Shown: positions 1 to 5,743, numbered from the stretch's first letter. The stretch: DNA of 7,160 bases from Verrucomicrobiaceae bacterium (GCA_027483005.1 JAIXVN010000042.1:1-7160); one strand, 5' to 3'. The notes: a model not told the origin generated them from the sequence alone. Numbers and translations are program-made.

Positions 1-182
1 TCGCCGTGGCAGTGCTCAGCGACATGCCCAACGATGTGTGGAAAATGATCGCTGGCGATGACCTCTACTCCCGGCCGGAATGGATGCCGGTGCTCAAGTT
101 CACCTGGCGCATTCTTGCCGGTACCATCGTCACGGTGGCTGTCGCTCTTTGCTTCAAGACGGCACGCCCGGCCACTCCTTGA
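1..182 (+). CDS. C-terminal end of a membrane transporter, probably sodium:solute symporter family (partial)
   Basis: An open frame enters from the left edge (first full codon at base 3) and stops at TGA 180-182, giving 59 residues. It contains one clear hydrophobic segment, WRILAGTIVTVAVALCF (visible residues 35-51), flanked by an aromatic, charged stretch (DDLYSRPEW, then KFTWR) and followed by a short basic tail ending TARPATP. This arrangement, a loop, an aromatic-Arg entry, a GT-containing last helix and a short cytoplasmic tail, resembles the end of sodium:solute symporters in Planctomycetes and Verrucomicrobia. The family assignment comes from memory of that pattern on a short fragment; another polytopic membrane protein cannot be excluded. 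The gene reads in the same direction as dnaA, with a 43-nt hairpin starting 38 bases after its stop. Confidence 0.5.
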   Translation, partial: AVAVLSDMPNDVWKMIAGDDLYSRPEWMPVLKFTWRILAGTIVTVAVALCFKTARPATP

Positions 183-220
183 TCCGGGTTTTCTGCGCTC
201 GTCGCAGGCCTCCTTCGCCC

Positions 221-263
221 CTTGGTGCAGATCTTGCACCCGCGCGTGCAAGCCTCTGCCAAG
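221..263. repeat. Extended imperfect hairpin downstream of the transporter gene
   Basis: The inner stem is a perfect 7-bp inverted repeat, CTTGCAC (233-239) with GTGCAAG (246-252), around the loop CCGCGC. It is extended outward by GCAG (227-230) with CTGC (256-259), and by CTTG (221-224) with CAAG (260-263). A 2-nt bulge (225-226) and a small internal loop separate the stems, giving about 15 pairs in 43 nt. An alternative, mutually exclusive hairpin also exists: GGTGCA (224-229) with TGCACC (235-240). There is no T-run after either arm, so a classical intrinsic terminator is unlikely. It may be a 3'-UTR stabilising structure, a factor-assisted terminator or a protein-binding site. Confidence 0.5.
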
Positions 264-304
264 ACGATCGTGGGTGTCCGGAATGTGACGAATCAGACAC
301 AGTG

Positions 305-381
305 CAAATCATTGGTTTTAAATGGTTTGTGGACTCGTTTGGCGATGGTCGCGAGATAATGGTTTGGAAAAACAAATCAAT
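305..381. repeat. Cluster of CAAAYCAWT-type 9-mers in mixed orientation
   Basis: Four copies fit CAAAYCAWT: CAAATCATT at 305-313 (+), AATGGTTTG at 321-329 (-), AATGGTTTG again at 358-366 (-), and CAAATCAAT at 373-381 (+). A fifth, ATTGGTTTT at 311-319 (-), misses only the first base and sits exactly 10 bp from the copy at 321. Copies one and two, and copies three and four, form inverted pairs with 7- and 6-bp spacers; each pair could also fold as a hairpin with one G-U pair. The layout + - - + is nearly mirror-symmetric around base 343. This is the pattern expected of binding sites for a dimeric regulator or of origin iterons, but no known protein can be assigned from the sequence alone. Confidence 0.5.
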
Positions 382-384
382 TTT

Positions 385-412
385 CGGGTCAAGATTTTAA
401 AATTTTTACCCG
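385..412. promoter_or_regulatory. 28-bp near-perfect AT-rich palindrome
   Basis: Bases 385-412 form an uninterrupted palindrome in which 12 of 14 pairs match. The outer arms are CGGGT (385-389) and ACCCG (408-412), and the centre is the perfect 10-mer ATTTTAAAAT (394-403). Mismatches occur only at the pairs 390/407 and 393/404. GC-rich clamps around an AT centre suggest an operator, a cruciform-prone element or part of a duplex unwinding element. It lies about 170 bp upstream of the likely dnaA start and is not followed by a T-tract that would make a + strand terminator. Confidence 0.55.
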
Positions 413-430
413 TGGAACCCTTGTGGAATA
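411..430 (-). promoter_or_regulatory. Two DnaA-box-like GTGGAA motifs 11 bp apart
   Basis: GTGGAA occurs at 412-417 and 423-428, one helical turn apart and directly abutting the 28-bp palindrome. Read on the - strand, the second gives TATTCCACA, matching the E. coli-type DnaA box TTATCCACA at 7 of 9 positions with the CCACA core intact. The first (GGTTCCACG) keeps only the TCCAC core. A further TCCACA core lies at 328-333, reverse orientation. As DnaA boxes these are degenerate and could be chance. Their phasing and position beside an AT-rich palindrome are the reason to list them. Confidence 0.3.
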
Positions 431-581
431 GGGGTCCGCGGGATCGGCTGTTAGAGATGCCGAAAAAGATTTTCTCAAGCGCGCCCGTGCCTTGCCAGAG
501 TGTCCGCCGTCGCCACCCGCGGCCACTCCAACGAGGGGCCGGCAAGGTGTCGGAAAAACTCTTTCAGCAACACGATCAAAC

Positions 582-2015
582 ATGGAACCAGAGGAAGTGA
601 CAGTGCCAGATGTCGGGGAGGAATGGACGGACAATCCGGAGCTGCGGGGGACATGGGCACAAGTTTGCGAAGGACTGCGAGCCAGCGTGGGCGAGGACGC
701 ATTCCAACGCTGGTTCCGCGCCGCGGAATGGGCCGGGGGCGAGGATGGTGTGGCCACCGTGAACGTGCCGGGCGAGATGCACCAGGTGTGGATCGAGACC
801 AACTACCTCCCGGAACTCACCATCGCGGTGAACCGCGTGTTTCAGGACATCCGCGAAGTGCGCCTCGCCGTGGGTGGCGCGCCTTCGAGTGAGGCTCCCG
901 CTGCTGGTCATGATTCCGCGAACCAGGAATCCCGTCCGCGTGCCGGCAGGCATCCGGGCCTCGAGGGCGAGGCGCTGGAGCGCCGTATCAAGAGCTCGGG
1001 ACTAAACCCGGCGAACACATTCTCCTCGTTTGTCGTCGGATCTAACAGCCAGTTCGCCCATGCCGCCTGCGAGGCGGTCGCACGCAAGACCGGCATTGGT
1101 TACAACCCGCTCTTCATTCACGGTGGACCCGGCCTCGGCAAGACCCACCTCATGCAGGCGATCGGCCAGGAAATCCTCCGCCGCCAGCCGGGATCGCGCG
1201 TCGTTTACCTGACCTGCGAGAAGTTCACCAACGAGTTCATCGACGCCGTCCGCCGTGGCGACATCGAGAAGTTCCGCCGCCGCTACCGCAGTGCCGACGT
1301 GATGCTGATCGACGACGTCCAGTTCCTCGCCGGCAAGGAACGCTCGCAGGAGGAATTTTTCCACACCTTCAACACCCTCCTCGATGGCCGCAACCAGGTC
1401 GTCCTGACCTGCGACCGCCCCGCCTGCGAGATCAAGAGCCTCGAGCCACGCCTCGTCTCGCGCTTCGAGTGCGGACTCGCCGTCGAACTCCAGCCGCCGC
1501 AGATGGAGACCCGCATGGCCATCCTCCGGAAGAAGTCCGAGGAGTGGAAGGTGAAGGTCGATCCCTCGATCCTCCGTTTCCTCGCCGAGCGCATCGGCAC
1601 CAACGTCCGCCGTCTTGAAGGCGCACTGATGCGGGTCGCCACCTTCGCCTCGCTTGCCGGGGAAAGCGTCACCGTGGAAAAGGTCGAGCACCTGCTGCGC
1701 GACTTGCTCCGTGAGGAAGCCAGCCGCCAGGTCACCATCGACACAATCCAGAAGGCCGTGGCCGAGCACTACGATGTCCGCCTGGCCGACATGACCAGCC
1801 GCCGCCGCCCCGCGAGCATCGCCTTTCCCCGTCAGGTCGCCATGTACCTCAGCCGCAACCTGACCAAGGGCTCGCTCATGGAGATCGGCGAGGCCTTCGG
1901 CGGCCGCGACCACGGCACCGTGATCCACGCCTGCAAGAAAATCACTGAACTGATCGGCGCGGAGCCTTCCATGAAGGAGGCGATCGCCCGGATCGAGTCC
2001 CAGCTCCGCCGCTGA
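582..2015 (+). CDS. dnaA: Chromosomal replication initiator protein DnaA
   Basis: DnaA is an ATP-dependent initiator that binds oriC, melts the origin and recruits helicase. From ATG 582 it has 477 residues, normal for the family. Domain I (about 22-90) carries the TW...AFQRWF pattern. A variable linker (about 95-140) follows. The AAA+ domain III (about 142-355) has Walker A GGPGLGKT (181-188), Walker B MLIDDVQ (241-247), sensor I LTCDRP (275-280, Cys where Ser is common) and SRFECGL. DNA-binding domain IV (about 384-477) contains the signature GRDHGTVIH (441-449). The frame is open upstream to a TTG at 492, but that extension (PECPPSPPAATP...) is GC-driven and unlike DnaA. ATG 582 has no Shine-Dalgarno; in-frame GTG 603 (470 residues) is preceded by GAGGAAG and is a real alternative. 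dnaN follows after 136 bases. Confidence 0.97.
   Translation: MEPEEVTVPDVGEEWTDNPELRGTWAQVCEGLRASVGEDAFQRWFRAAEWAGGEDGVATVNVPGEMHQVWIETNYLPELTIAVNRVFQDIREVRLAVGGAPSSEAPAAGHDSANQESRPRAGRHPGLEGEALERRIKSSGLNPANTFSSFVVGSNSQFAHAACEAVARKTGIGYNPLFIHGGPGLGKTHLMQAIGQEILRRQPGSRVVYLTCEKFTNEFIDAVRRGDIEKFRRRYRSADVMLIDDVQFLAGKERSQEEFFHTFNTLLDGRNQVVLTCDRPACEIKSLEPRLVSRFECGLAVELQPPQMETRMAILRKKSEEWKVKVDPSILRFLAERIGTNVRRLEGALMRVATFASLAGESVTVEKVEHLLRDLLREEASRQVTIDTIQKAVAEHYDVRLADMTSRRRPASIAFPRQVAMYLSRNLTKGSLMEIGEAFGGRDHGTVIHACKKITELIGAEPSMKEAIARIESQLRR
591..605 (+). promoter_or_regulatory. Shine-Dalgarno-like GAGGAAG before an alternative GTG start of dnaA
   Basis: GAGGAAG at 591-597 stands 5 bases before the in-frame GTG at 603-605, a favourable spacing for ribosome binding. 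No comparable purine run precedes ATG 582. Starting at GTG 603 would remove only seven residues (MEPEEVT), none belonging to conserved domain I, so homology cannot decide between the two starts. Confidence 0.4.
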
Positions 2016-2091
2016 GGCCTCTCGGCGGTGCCCTCACCGGGGTGGGGTCGGAGGGATTCTCAGGGAATGCCGCGCCTTGTTCACAGAAGGC

Positions 2092-2131
2092 TTGCCAAGG
2101 GTTGGCGAAACCGGAAACGTGTCGCCAACCC
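2092..2131 (+). promoter_or_regulatory. Three-arm inverted repeat in the dnaN leader
   Basis: A perfect 10-bp inverted repeat pairs GGGTTGGCGA (2099-2108) with TCGCCAACCC (2122-2131) around a 13-nt loop and ends 20 bases before the dnaN ATG. The left arm can instead pair with TTGCCAA (2092-2098), giving TTGCCAA / GGG loop / TTGGCGA (2102-2108) with one G-U pair. The two folds exclude each other, as in attenuator-like leaders. As DNA, the same segment is three copies of TTGGCRA in alternating orientation, which would also suit an operator. No T-run follows, so it is not a typical intrinsic terminator for dnaA. Confidence 0.55.
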
Positions 2132-2151
2132 GCCTATCTCTTTCCCCGATC

Positions 2152-3252
2152 ATGAAGTTCCGCATCTCCAAGGAAGCCCTCCTGGACGGCCTGCAAAAGG
2201 TCCAGCACGTCGTCAGCACCCGGACCACGCTTCCAATCCTTTCCAACGTCCTGCTCGTCGCCCGCAACGGCCGCATCCAGTTCACGACCACGGATCTTGA
2301 CGTCGGCATCACCGGCTCGGTCGAGGCCCAGATCGACAAGGAAGGCGCCACCACCCTCCCAGCCCGCCGTCTCGTCAACATCGTCCGCGAACTCCCGGCC
2401 AGCGAGGTCGAGATCTCCGTCGATGCGAAAAACGTCGCCTCCATCCACAGCGGCCCCTCGTTCTTCAAGATCATCGGCCTCAGCCAGGATGAATTCCCGC
2501 CGCTCCCGGACTTCGATGGTGCCAAGGAATTCCGCATCCCGCAGGTGATGCTGCGCGACGGTCTCCGCAAGACCTCCTACTCGATCTCCACCGACGAGAC
2601 CCGCTACGTCCTCAACGGCATCTTCACCTCCTTCCGCGAAGGAAAAATGACCCTCGTCGCCACCGACGGCCGCCGCCTTGCGATGGTTGAGAACGATCTT
2701 GAATTCCCCGCCTCCCACGAAACCGACGTCATCATCCCGACCAAGGCCGTGCAGGAGCTGATGCGTCTCCTTGGCGAGAACGGCGATGTCATTGTCCGCC
2801 TCAGCGACAGCCAGGTTTCCTTCAGCGTCGGCGACACCCTGCTGGTCAGCAAGCTGATCGAAGGCAACTACCCGAACTACCGCCAGGTCATCCCGGGCGA
2901 TTCCACCGAGCGCGTCCCGCTCAACCGCGAGGCCATGCTCGAAACCGTCCGCCGCGTTTCGCTGCTCTCCTCCGACAAGTCGAACTCCGTGAAGCTCGTC
3001 TTCAGCGAGAACCAGATCGAGGTCACCGCCAACTCGCCGGACGTCGGTGAGGCCCGCGAAACGCTCGACGTGGTTTACTCCGGAAAGGCCATGCAGATCG
3101 CCTTCAACCCTGACTTCCTCAAGGCCCCGCTCCAGAACCTCGACGCCGAAACGGTCTATCTCGACCTCATCGATGAAATGAGCCCCGGCGTGGTCCGCAT
3201 CGACGGCAGCTTCCTCTACGTCATCATGCCGATGCGCGTCACCGGAGCCTGA
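2152..3252 (+). CDS. dnaN: DNA polymerase III subunit beta (sliding clamp)
   Basis: The ring-shaped dimeric clamp encircles DNA, tethers DNA polymerase III and serves as a docking platform for replication and repair proteins. At 366 residues it equals the E. coli protein in length and should form the usual three clamp domains (about 1-120, 121-245, 246-366). Visible family motifs are MKFRISKEAL at the start, TTLPILSN, DETRYVLNGI (148-157), TDGRRLA (171-177), YPNYRQVIP (240-248) and the C-terminal YVIMPMRV, whose PMR (360-362) belongs to the partner-binding pocket. ATG 2152 is chosen because MKFRISK is where clamps begin; an in-frame TTG at 2077 would add an unrelated 25-residue tail translated from the leader hairpin. 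There is no obvious Shine-Dalgarno (CTCTTTCCCCGATC precedes ATG). The gene follows dnaA and ends at a strong terminator. Confidence 0.97.
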   Translation: MKFRISKEALLDGLQKVQHVVSTRTTLPILSNVLLVARNGRIQFTTTDLDVGITGSVEAQIDKEGATTLPARRLVNIVRELPASEVEISVDAKNVASIHSGPSFFKIIGLSQDEFPPLPDFDGAKEFRIPQVMLRDGLRKTSYSISTDETRYVLNGIFTSFREGKMTLVATDGRRLAMVENDLEFPASHETDVIIPTKAVQELMRLLGENGDVIVRLSDSQVSFSVGDTLLVSKLIEGNYPNYRQVIPGDSTERVPLNREAMLETVRRVSLLSSDKSNSVKLVFSENQIEVTANSPDVGEARETLDVVYSGKAMQIAFNPDFLKAPLQNLDAETVYLDLIDEMSPGVVRIDGSFLYVIMPMRVTGA

Positions 3253-3274
3253 GCGGTTTCCAACAGGTTTCCAG

Positions 3275-3306
3275 AAGCCCGGAGCGCGAAAGCCTCCGGG
3301 CTTTTT
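3275..3306 (+). terminator. Rho-independent terminator of dnaN
   Basis: A perfect 10-bp stem, AAGCCCGGAG (3275-3284) with CTCCGGGCTT (3294-3303), runs into TTTTT (3302-3306). The loop has its own GC pairs capped by a GAAA tetraloop (3288-3291), which further stabilises it. It lies 22 bases after the dnaN stop. In the other direction the stem is followed by only two T residues, so it should act mainly on the + strand. The remaining 118 bases up to the hisH stop (3307-3424) show no gene and no comparable terminator for the converging - strand transcript. Confidence 0.9.
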
Positions 3307-3424
3307 CGTTCGCAGTCATGCCTTCAGGCTGTCTTCGGAGGGGTCTTGATCGTTGACGCCCTCACCGGTCGCTCGCATTGGGATCAACACGAAGCCGAAT
3401 CCTGATCGATATCTCGCACTGAGT

Positions 3425-4039
3425 TCACGCCTCGAAGAAATTCCTCAGCAGCCGGATCCCCGCGTTCTGGCTCTTTTCCGGGTGGAACTGGCAGGCGAAG
3501 ATCGCGCCGCTCTGGATCGCTCCGGCGAAGGTGTCCGCGCCATAGGTGGTGGCGGCGGCGATGATCGAGGGATCGGCCGGGACCGGGAAATAGGAGTGGA
3601 CGTAGTAGAAGTAGGGCTCGGCTCCGAGGCCTTTCCAGAGGCCGGATTCAGGCGTGGTGGGGACGACCGAGTTCCAGCCCATGTGCGGGATCTTCAGGCC
3701 GGGTTGTTCCTGGAAACGCGTCACCTTTCCCGGAAAGATGCCGAGTCCGGCGACTCCGGGCGTTTCCTCGCTTCCCTCGAACAGGATCTGGTAGCCCAGG
3801 CAGATGCCGAAGTAGGGCATGCCGGCGGCGATCCGCTCGCGCAGGGCCGTGACCAGCCCGCGTTCCTCCAGGCGGGCCATGCAGTCGCCGAAGGAACCCA
3901 CTCCGGGAAGTACCAGGTGCGTCGTGCCTTCGAGGTCGGCAGCCTCGGCGACGATCCGTGGCGTGATCCCGAGTTCGCTGAGGGCGTTGGCAACGCTGCG
4001 CAGGTTGCCGGCGCCGTAGTCGATGAGCGCGACGATCAT
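3425..4039 (-). CDS. hisH: Imidazole glycerol phosphate synthase, glutamine amidotransferase subunit HisH
   Basis: HisH hydrolyses glutamine and channels ammonia to HisF, which makes imidazole glycerol phosphate and AICAR in histidine biosynthesis. The 204 residues match the usual length. It is a class I (triad) glutaminase: N-terminal IDYGAGNLRSV (6-16), LPGVGSFGDCM (44-54), nucleophile Cys80 in GICLGYQ, HMGWN in the middle, and the His186/Glu188 pair in FHPEKS (185-190). The position after the nucleophile loop is Tyr83, where many homologues have Met. ATG 4037-4039 starts 4 bases after the hisB stop, with AAGGAAG upstream inside hisB, suggesting translational coupling. The required partner gene hisF is not in the window. 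hisH is the last gene of the - strand series and converges on dnaN. Confidence 0.96.
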   Translation of the reverse strand: MIVALIDYGAGNLRSVANALSELGITPRIVAEAADLEGTTHLVLPGVGSFGDCMARLEERGLVTALRERIAAGMPYFGICLGYQILFEGSEETPGVAGLGIFPGKVTRFQEQPGLKIPHMGWNSVVPTTPESGLWKGLGAEPYFYYVHSYFPVPADPSIIAAATTYGADTFAGAIQSGAIFACQFHPEKSQNAGIRLLRNFFEA

Positions 4040-4043
4040 GATC

Positions 4044-4634
4044 TCAGAGCGCTTCCTTGGTGCTCGGGATGCCTTTCACCCGGGGATCACGCTCGCAGGC
4101 ATCGCGCAGGGCGCGGGCGAGGCCCTTGAAGATGGCTTCGGCGATGTGGTGGCCGTCGCGACCGTAGAGCAGCTCGACGTGGATGTTGGCGCGGAGGTTG
4201 GAAGCCAGTGCACGGCAGAATTCCTCGACCAGGGTGAAGGGCAGGTTCGGAGCGGAGGGCGTGTTCGCCGGGGCGCGGAACTCGAGGTGCGGGCGGTTGC
4301 TGAGATCGACCACCACGCGGGCCAGCGTTTCATCCATCGGCAGGTAGCAGCAGCCATAACGGCGGATGCCTTCCTTGGTGCCGAGCGCTTCCTTCATCAC
4401 CTCGCCGAGCGTGATGCCGGTGTCCTCGACGGTGTGATGGAAGTCCACCTCGATGTCGCCCTCGGCCTTGATGGAAAGATCGAACAGTCCGTGCTTCGAG
4501 AACAGCGTGAGCATGTGATCGAAGAACGGAATGCCGGTGTCGATGGACGAGATGCCGGAACCATCGAGATCAAGGCTGAGTTCGATCGAGGTTTCGGCGG
4601 TCTTGCGACTGCGGCTGGTTTGGCGGGCTAGCAT
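4044..4634 (-). CDS. hisB: Imidazoleglycerol-phosphate dehydratase HisB (monofunctional)
   Basis: The enzyme converts imidazole glycerol phosphate to imidazole acetol phosphate, the step immediately after HisHF. With 196 residues it is the short monofunctional type, without the histidinol phosphatase domain of the E. coli fusion. The Mn-binding duplicated motifs are present: FFDHML (37-42), HHTVED (66-71), RYG...PMDE in the centre, and HHIAEA (162-167) followed by FKGLARAL. Start ATG 4632-4634 gives the expected ten residues before KTAETSIEL. An in-frame GTG at 4659-4661 overlaps the upstream stop as GTGA and would add nine residues (VIQPSQPFL). It is possible for coupling but lacks a Shine-Dalgarno, as does the ATG. 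Spacing is 23 bases from the upstream gene and 4 to hisH. Confidence 0.95.
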   Translation of the reverse strand: MLARQTSRSRKTAETSIELSLDLDGSGISSIDTGIPFFDHMLTLFSKHGLFDLSIKAEGDIEVDFHHTVEDTGITLGEVMKEALGTKEGIRRYGCCYLPMDETLARVVVDLSNRPHLEFRAPANTPSAPNLPFTLVEEFCRALASNLRANIHVELLYGRDGHHIAEAIFKGLARALRDACERDPRVKGIPSTKEAL

Positions 4635-4657
4635 GAGGAAGGGTTGGCTGGGTTGGA

Positions 4658-5719
4658 TCACTTCATGTGCCCGGCCTTTTTCGCGAGGGCCTCGAGTTCG
4701 GCGATGAGATCGTTGGAAAGCCGGGCGGAACGGGCATCCGAGAGGGCGGTGACGACGACCTTGGCGTCGCTTCCCTGGATGGCGGACCAGGCGTCGCGCC
4801 AGGCCTTTCCGGCATCGACCTTGGCGTCGGTCCTGAGGTTTTCCAGGCGTTTGAGCTCCTGGTCGGAGTAGCGGATGGCTTCGTCGAGCGAGGTCTTGTT
4901 GAAATCGTCCGGGGTGGTCCATTTGATGCCGGCGGCCTTCTCTTCGGCGGCTTTTTTGGCAACGGCCTCATCGACCTCGGCGATGGCGCGGTTGCTGGCG
5001 TTGCGGTCTTCGGAGGACATGCGCTCGAGCCCGACCTTGCGATCCGCGAGTCGCTTGGGGAGTCCGGCGGCACTTTCGACGAGCTGGGCGTTATACTGCT
5101 GGATCACCTTCATGGCGAAGGGCAGCACGTCCTTGAAGGGAGCGGTGTTGGAGTATTCAGCCTCAAGTTTGACGAACTCGCGCAGGGCGAGAACCCACTG
5201 GGAATTCTTGGCGTGGGCGCGGATGGAGCTTTCCAGGACGCGGGCGTTGATCTCGACCTTGTCGGCCTGGCGTTCGGTCGCGGTGACGAGCTTGCCGCCC
5301 AGTTTGATGCCGCCCTGGGCGATGACGTCGTTTTCCTTTTCCAGCTCTCCAGCGATGGCGCGGGCTTTGGCGGCGAGGGGGCTGCTCGGGTAGGTTTTGA
5401 CGAACTTGTAGCAAAGCTCAAGGCGGGCACGGTAATCCTCCGCAGCGAGGAGGTCCGGAGCGGGAGCGAGTTTGGCGATCTCGACGAACGCCGTCTCATC
5501 GAGTTTTTCCCGATCAATCCTGGTCACGTCAGTCCTGGCGATGGTTTTCTCCTCCTTGATGGACTTGGTGACCATGACCTCGACGAGATAGGAATCCTTG
5601 GTTTCACTGAGGATCTTGCCCTGATAAGTGGTTCCGTTCTTGAGATGCAGCGTGTCGGCTGAGGCGGTGCCAATCAGTCCGGCCAGCAGGCCTGCGGTGA
5701 GAGCGTGGGTTTGTTTCAT
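4658..5719 (-). CDS. Exported protein of unknown function (PTPDL-like)
   Basis: This is a 353-residue protein with a typical signal peptide: MKQTH, a hydrophobic core (residues 6-17) and an ASA cleavage site, so the mature form probably starts at Asp22. The mature N-terminus, DTLHLKNGTTYQGKI followed by YLVEV (22-48), looks like a small beta-rich, SH3/Sm-like unit. Then comes LAPAPDLLAAEDY (84-96). The rest is alpha-helical and rich in Ala, Lys and Glu, with a likely coiled segment around EVDEAVAKKAAEEKAAG and a lysine-containing C-terminus (KKAGHMK). The PAPDL motif recalls a family I know only by the name PTPDL, from Verrucomicrobiota; this link is from memory. There is no catalytic motif and no lipobox. 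It sits 24 bases after the upstream gene and 23 before hisB, so it is probably co-transcribed with the histidine genes without an evident role in that pathway. Confidence 0.85.
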   Translation of the reverse strand: MKQTHALTAGLLAGLIGTASADTLHLKNGTTYQGKILSETKDSYLVEVMVTKSIKEEKTIARTDVTRIDREKLDETAFVEIAKLAPAPDLLAAEDYRARLELCYKFVKTYPSSPLAAKARAIAGELEKENDVIAQGGIKLGGKLVTATERQADKVEINARVLESSIRAHAKNSQWVLALREFVKLEAEYSNTAPFKDVLPFAMKVIQQYNAQLVESAAGLPKRLADRKVGLERMSSEDRNASNRAIAEVDEAVAKKAAEEKAAGIKWTTPDDFNKTSLDEAIRYSDQELKRLENLRTDAKVDAGKAWRDAWSAIQGSDAKVVVTALSDARSARLSNDLIAELEALAKKAGHMK

Positions 5720-5743
5720 GGGGGTTCTTGAAATGGGGCTGGA

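Larger units (their letters stand above)
183..581. other. Gene-free region upstream of dnaA; candidate replication origin / dnaA control region
   Basis: No convincing gene lies between the transporter stop and dnaA. Bases 183-300 are GC-rich and hold the 221-263 hairpin. Bases 300-430 become strikingly AT-rich (about 80% AT over 368-408) in an otherwise GC-rich window, and hold the 9-mer cluster, the 28-bp palindrome and the GTGGAA pair listed separately. GATAAT at 355-360 resembles a -10 element, but no matching -35 is visible. Bases 431-581 return to high GC and probably form the dnaA leader; CCTTGCC (490-496) can pair with GGCAAGG (541-547). Location next to dnaA-dnaN and an AT-rich unwinding-type segment are classic oriC features. 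Against it, no exact TTWTNCACA box is present in the AT-rich part, and the best match (422-430, reverse) is 7 of 9. Confidence refers to the origin interpretation. Confidence 0.4.

Noticed and set aside
37..45. TGTGGAAAA, a match to the degenerate DnaA-box consensus on the - strand
   Set aside because: It lies inside the transporter coding sequence, isolated from the AT-rich segment, and a single degenerate 9-mer is expected by chance.
492..581. N-terminal extension of dnaA from TTG 492
   Set aside because: The 30 extra residues are Pro/Arg/Thr-rich and unlike any DnaA start, there is no ribosome-binding site, and the region forms the presumed leader.
548..600. Tiny GTG-started frame (MSEKLFQQHDQTWNQRK) overlapping the dnaA start
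   Set aside because: No ribosome-binding site and no independent support; an upstream coupling peptide is possible but not supported by the sequence.
1002..1928. Long open frame on the - strand inside dnaA (308 codons)
   Set aside because: It lies wholly antisense to the conserved AAA+ and DNA-binding domains; long antisense frames are expected in GC-rich genes, and its product is compositionally biased (Asp, Glu, Gly, Ala, Val, Leu) with no recognisable motif.
2006..2043. Short GC-rich inverted repeats spanning the dnaA stop (CCGCCG/CGGCGG and CCTCAC/GTGGGG) as a dnaA terminator
   Set aside because: The stems are only about 6 bp, one needs a G-U pair, the first overlaps coding sequence, and no T-tract follows.
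2077..2151. N-terminal extension of dnaN from TTG 2077
   Set aside because: It would translate the leader hairpin; clamps begin at MKF.., and the 366-residue form matches the family length.
3353..4129. + strand open frame opposite hisH
   Set aside because: It is antisense to the conserved HisH triad motifs, with no family resemblance and only a weak start context.
4023..4631. + strand open frame opposite hisB
   Set aside because: It is antisense to all the HisB metal-binding motifs; a shadow frame.
4667..5662. Long + strand open frame opposite the exported-protein gene (331 codons)
   Set aside because: It is the antisense of a gene with a signal peptide and operon-like spacing; its Gly- and Asp-rich composition is typical of a GC-rich shadow frame.
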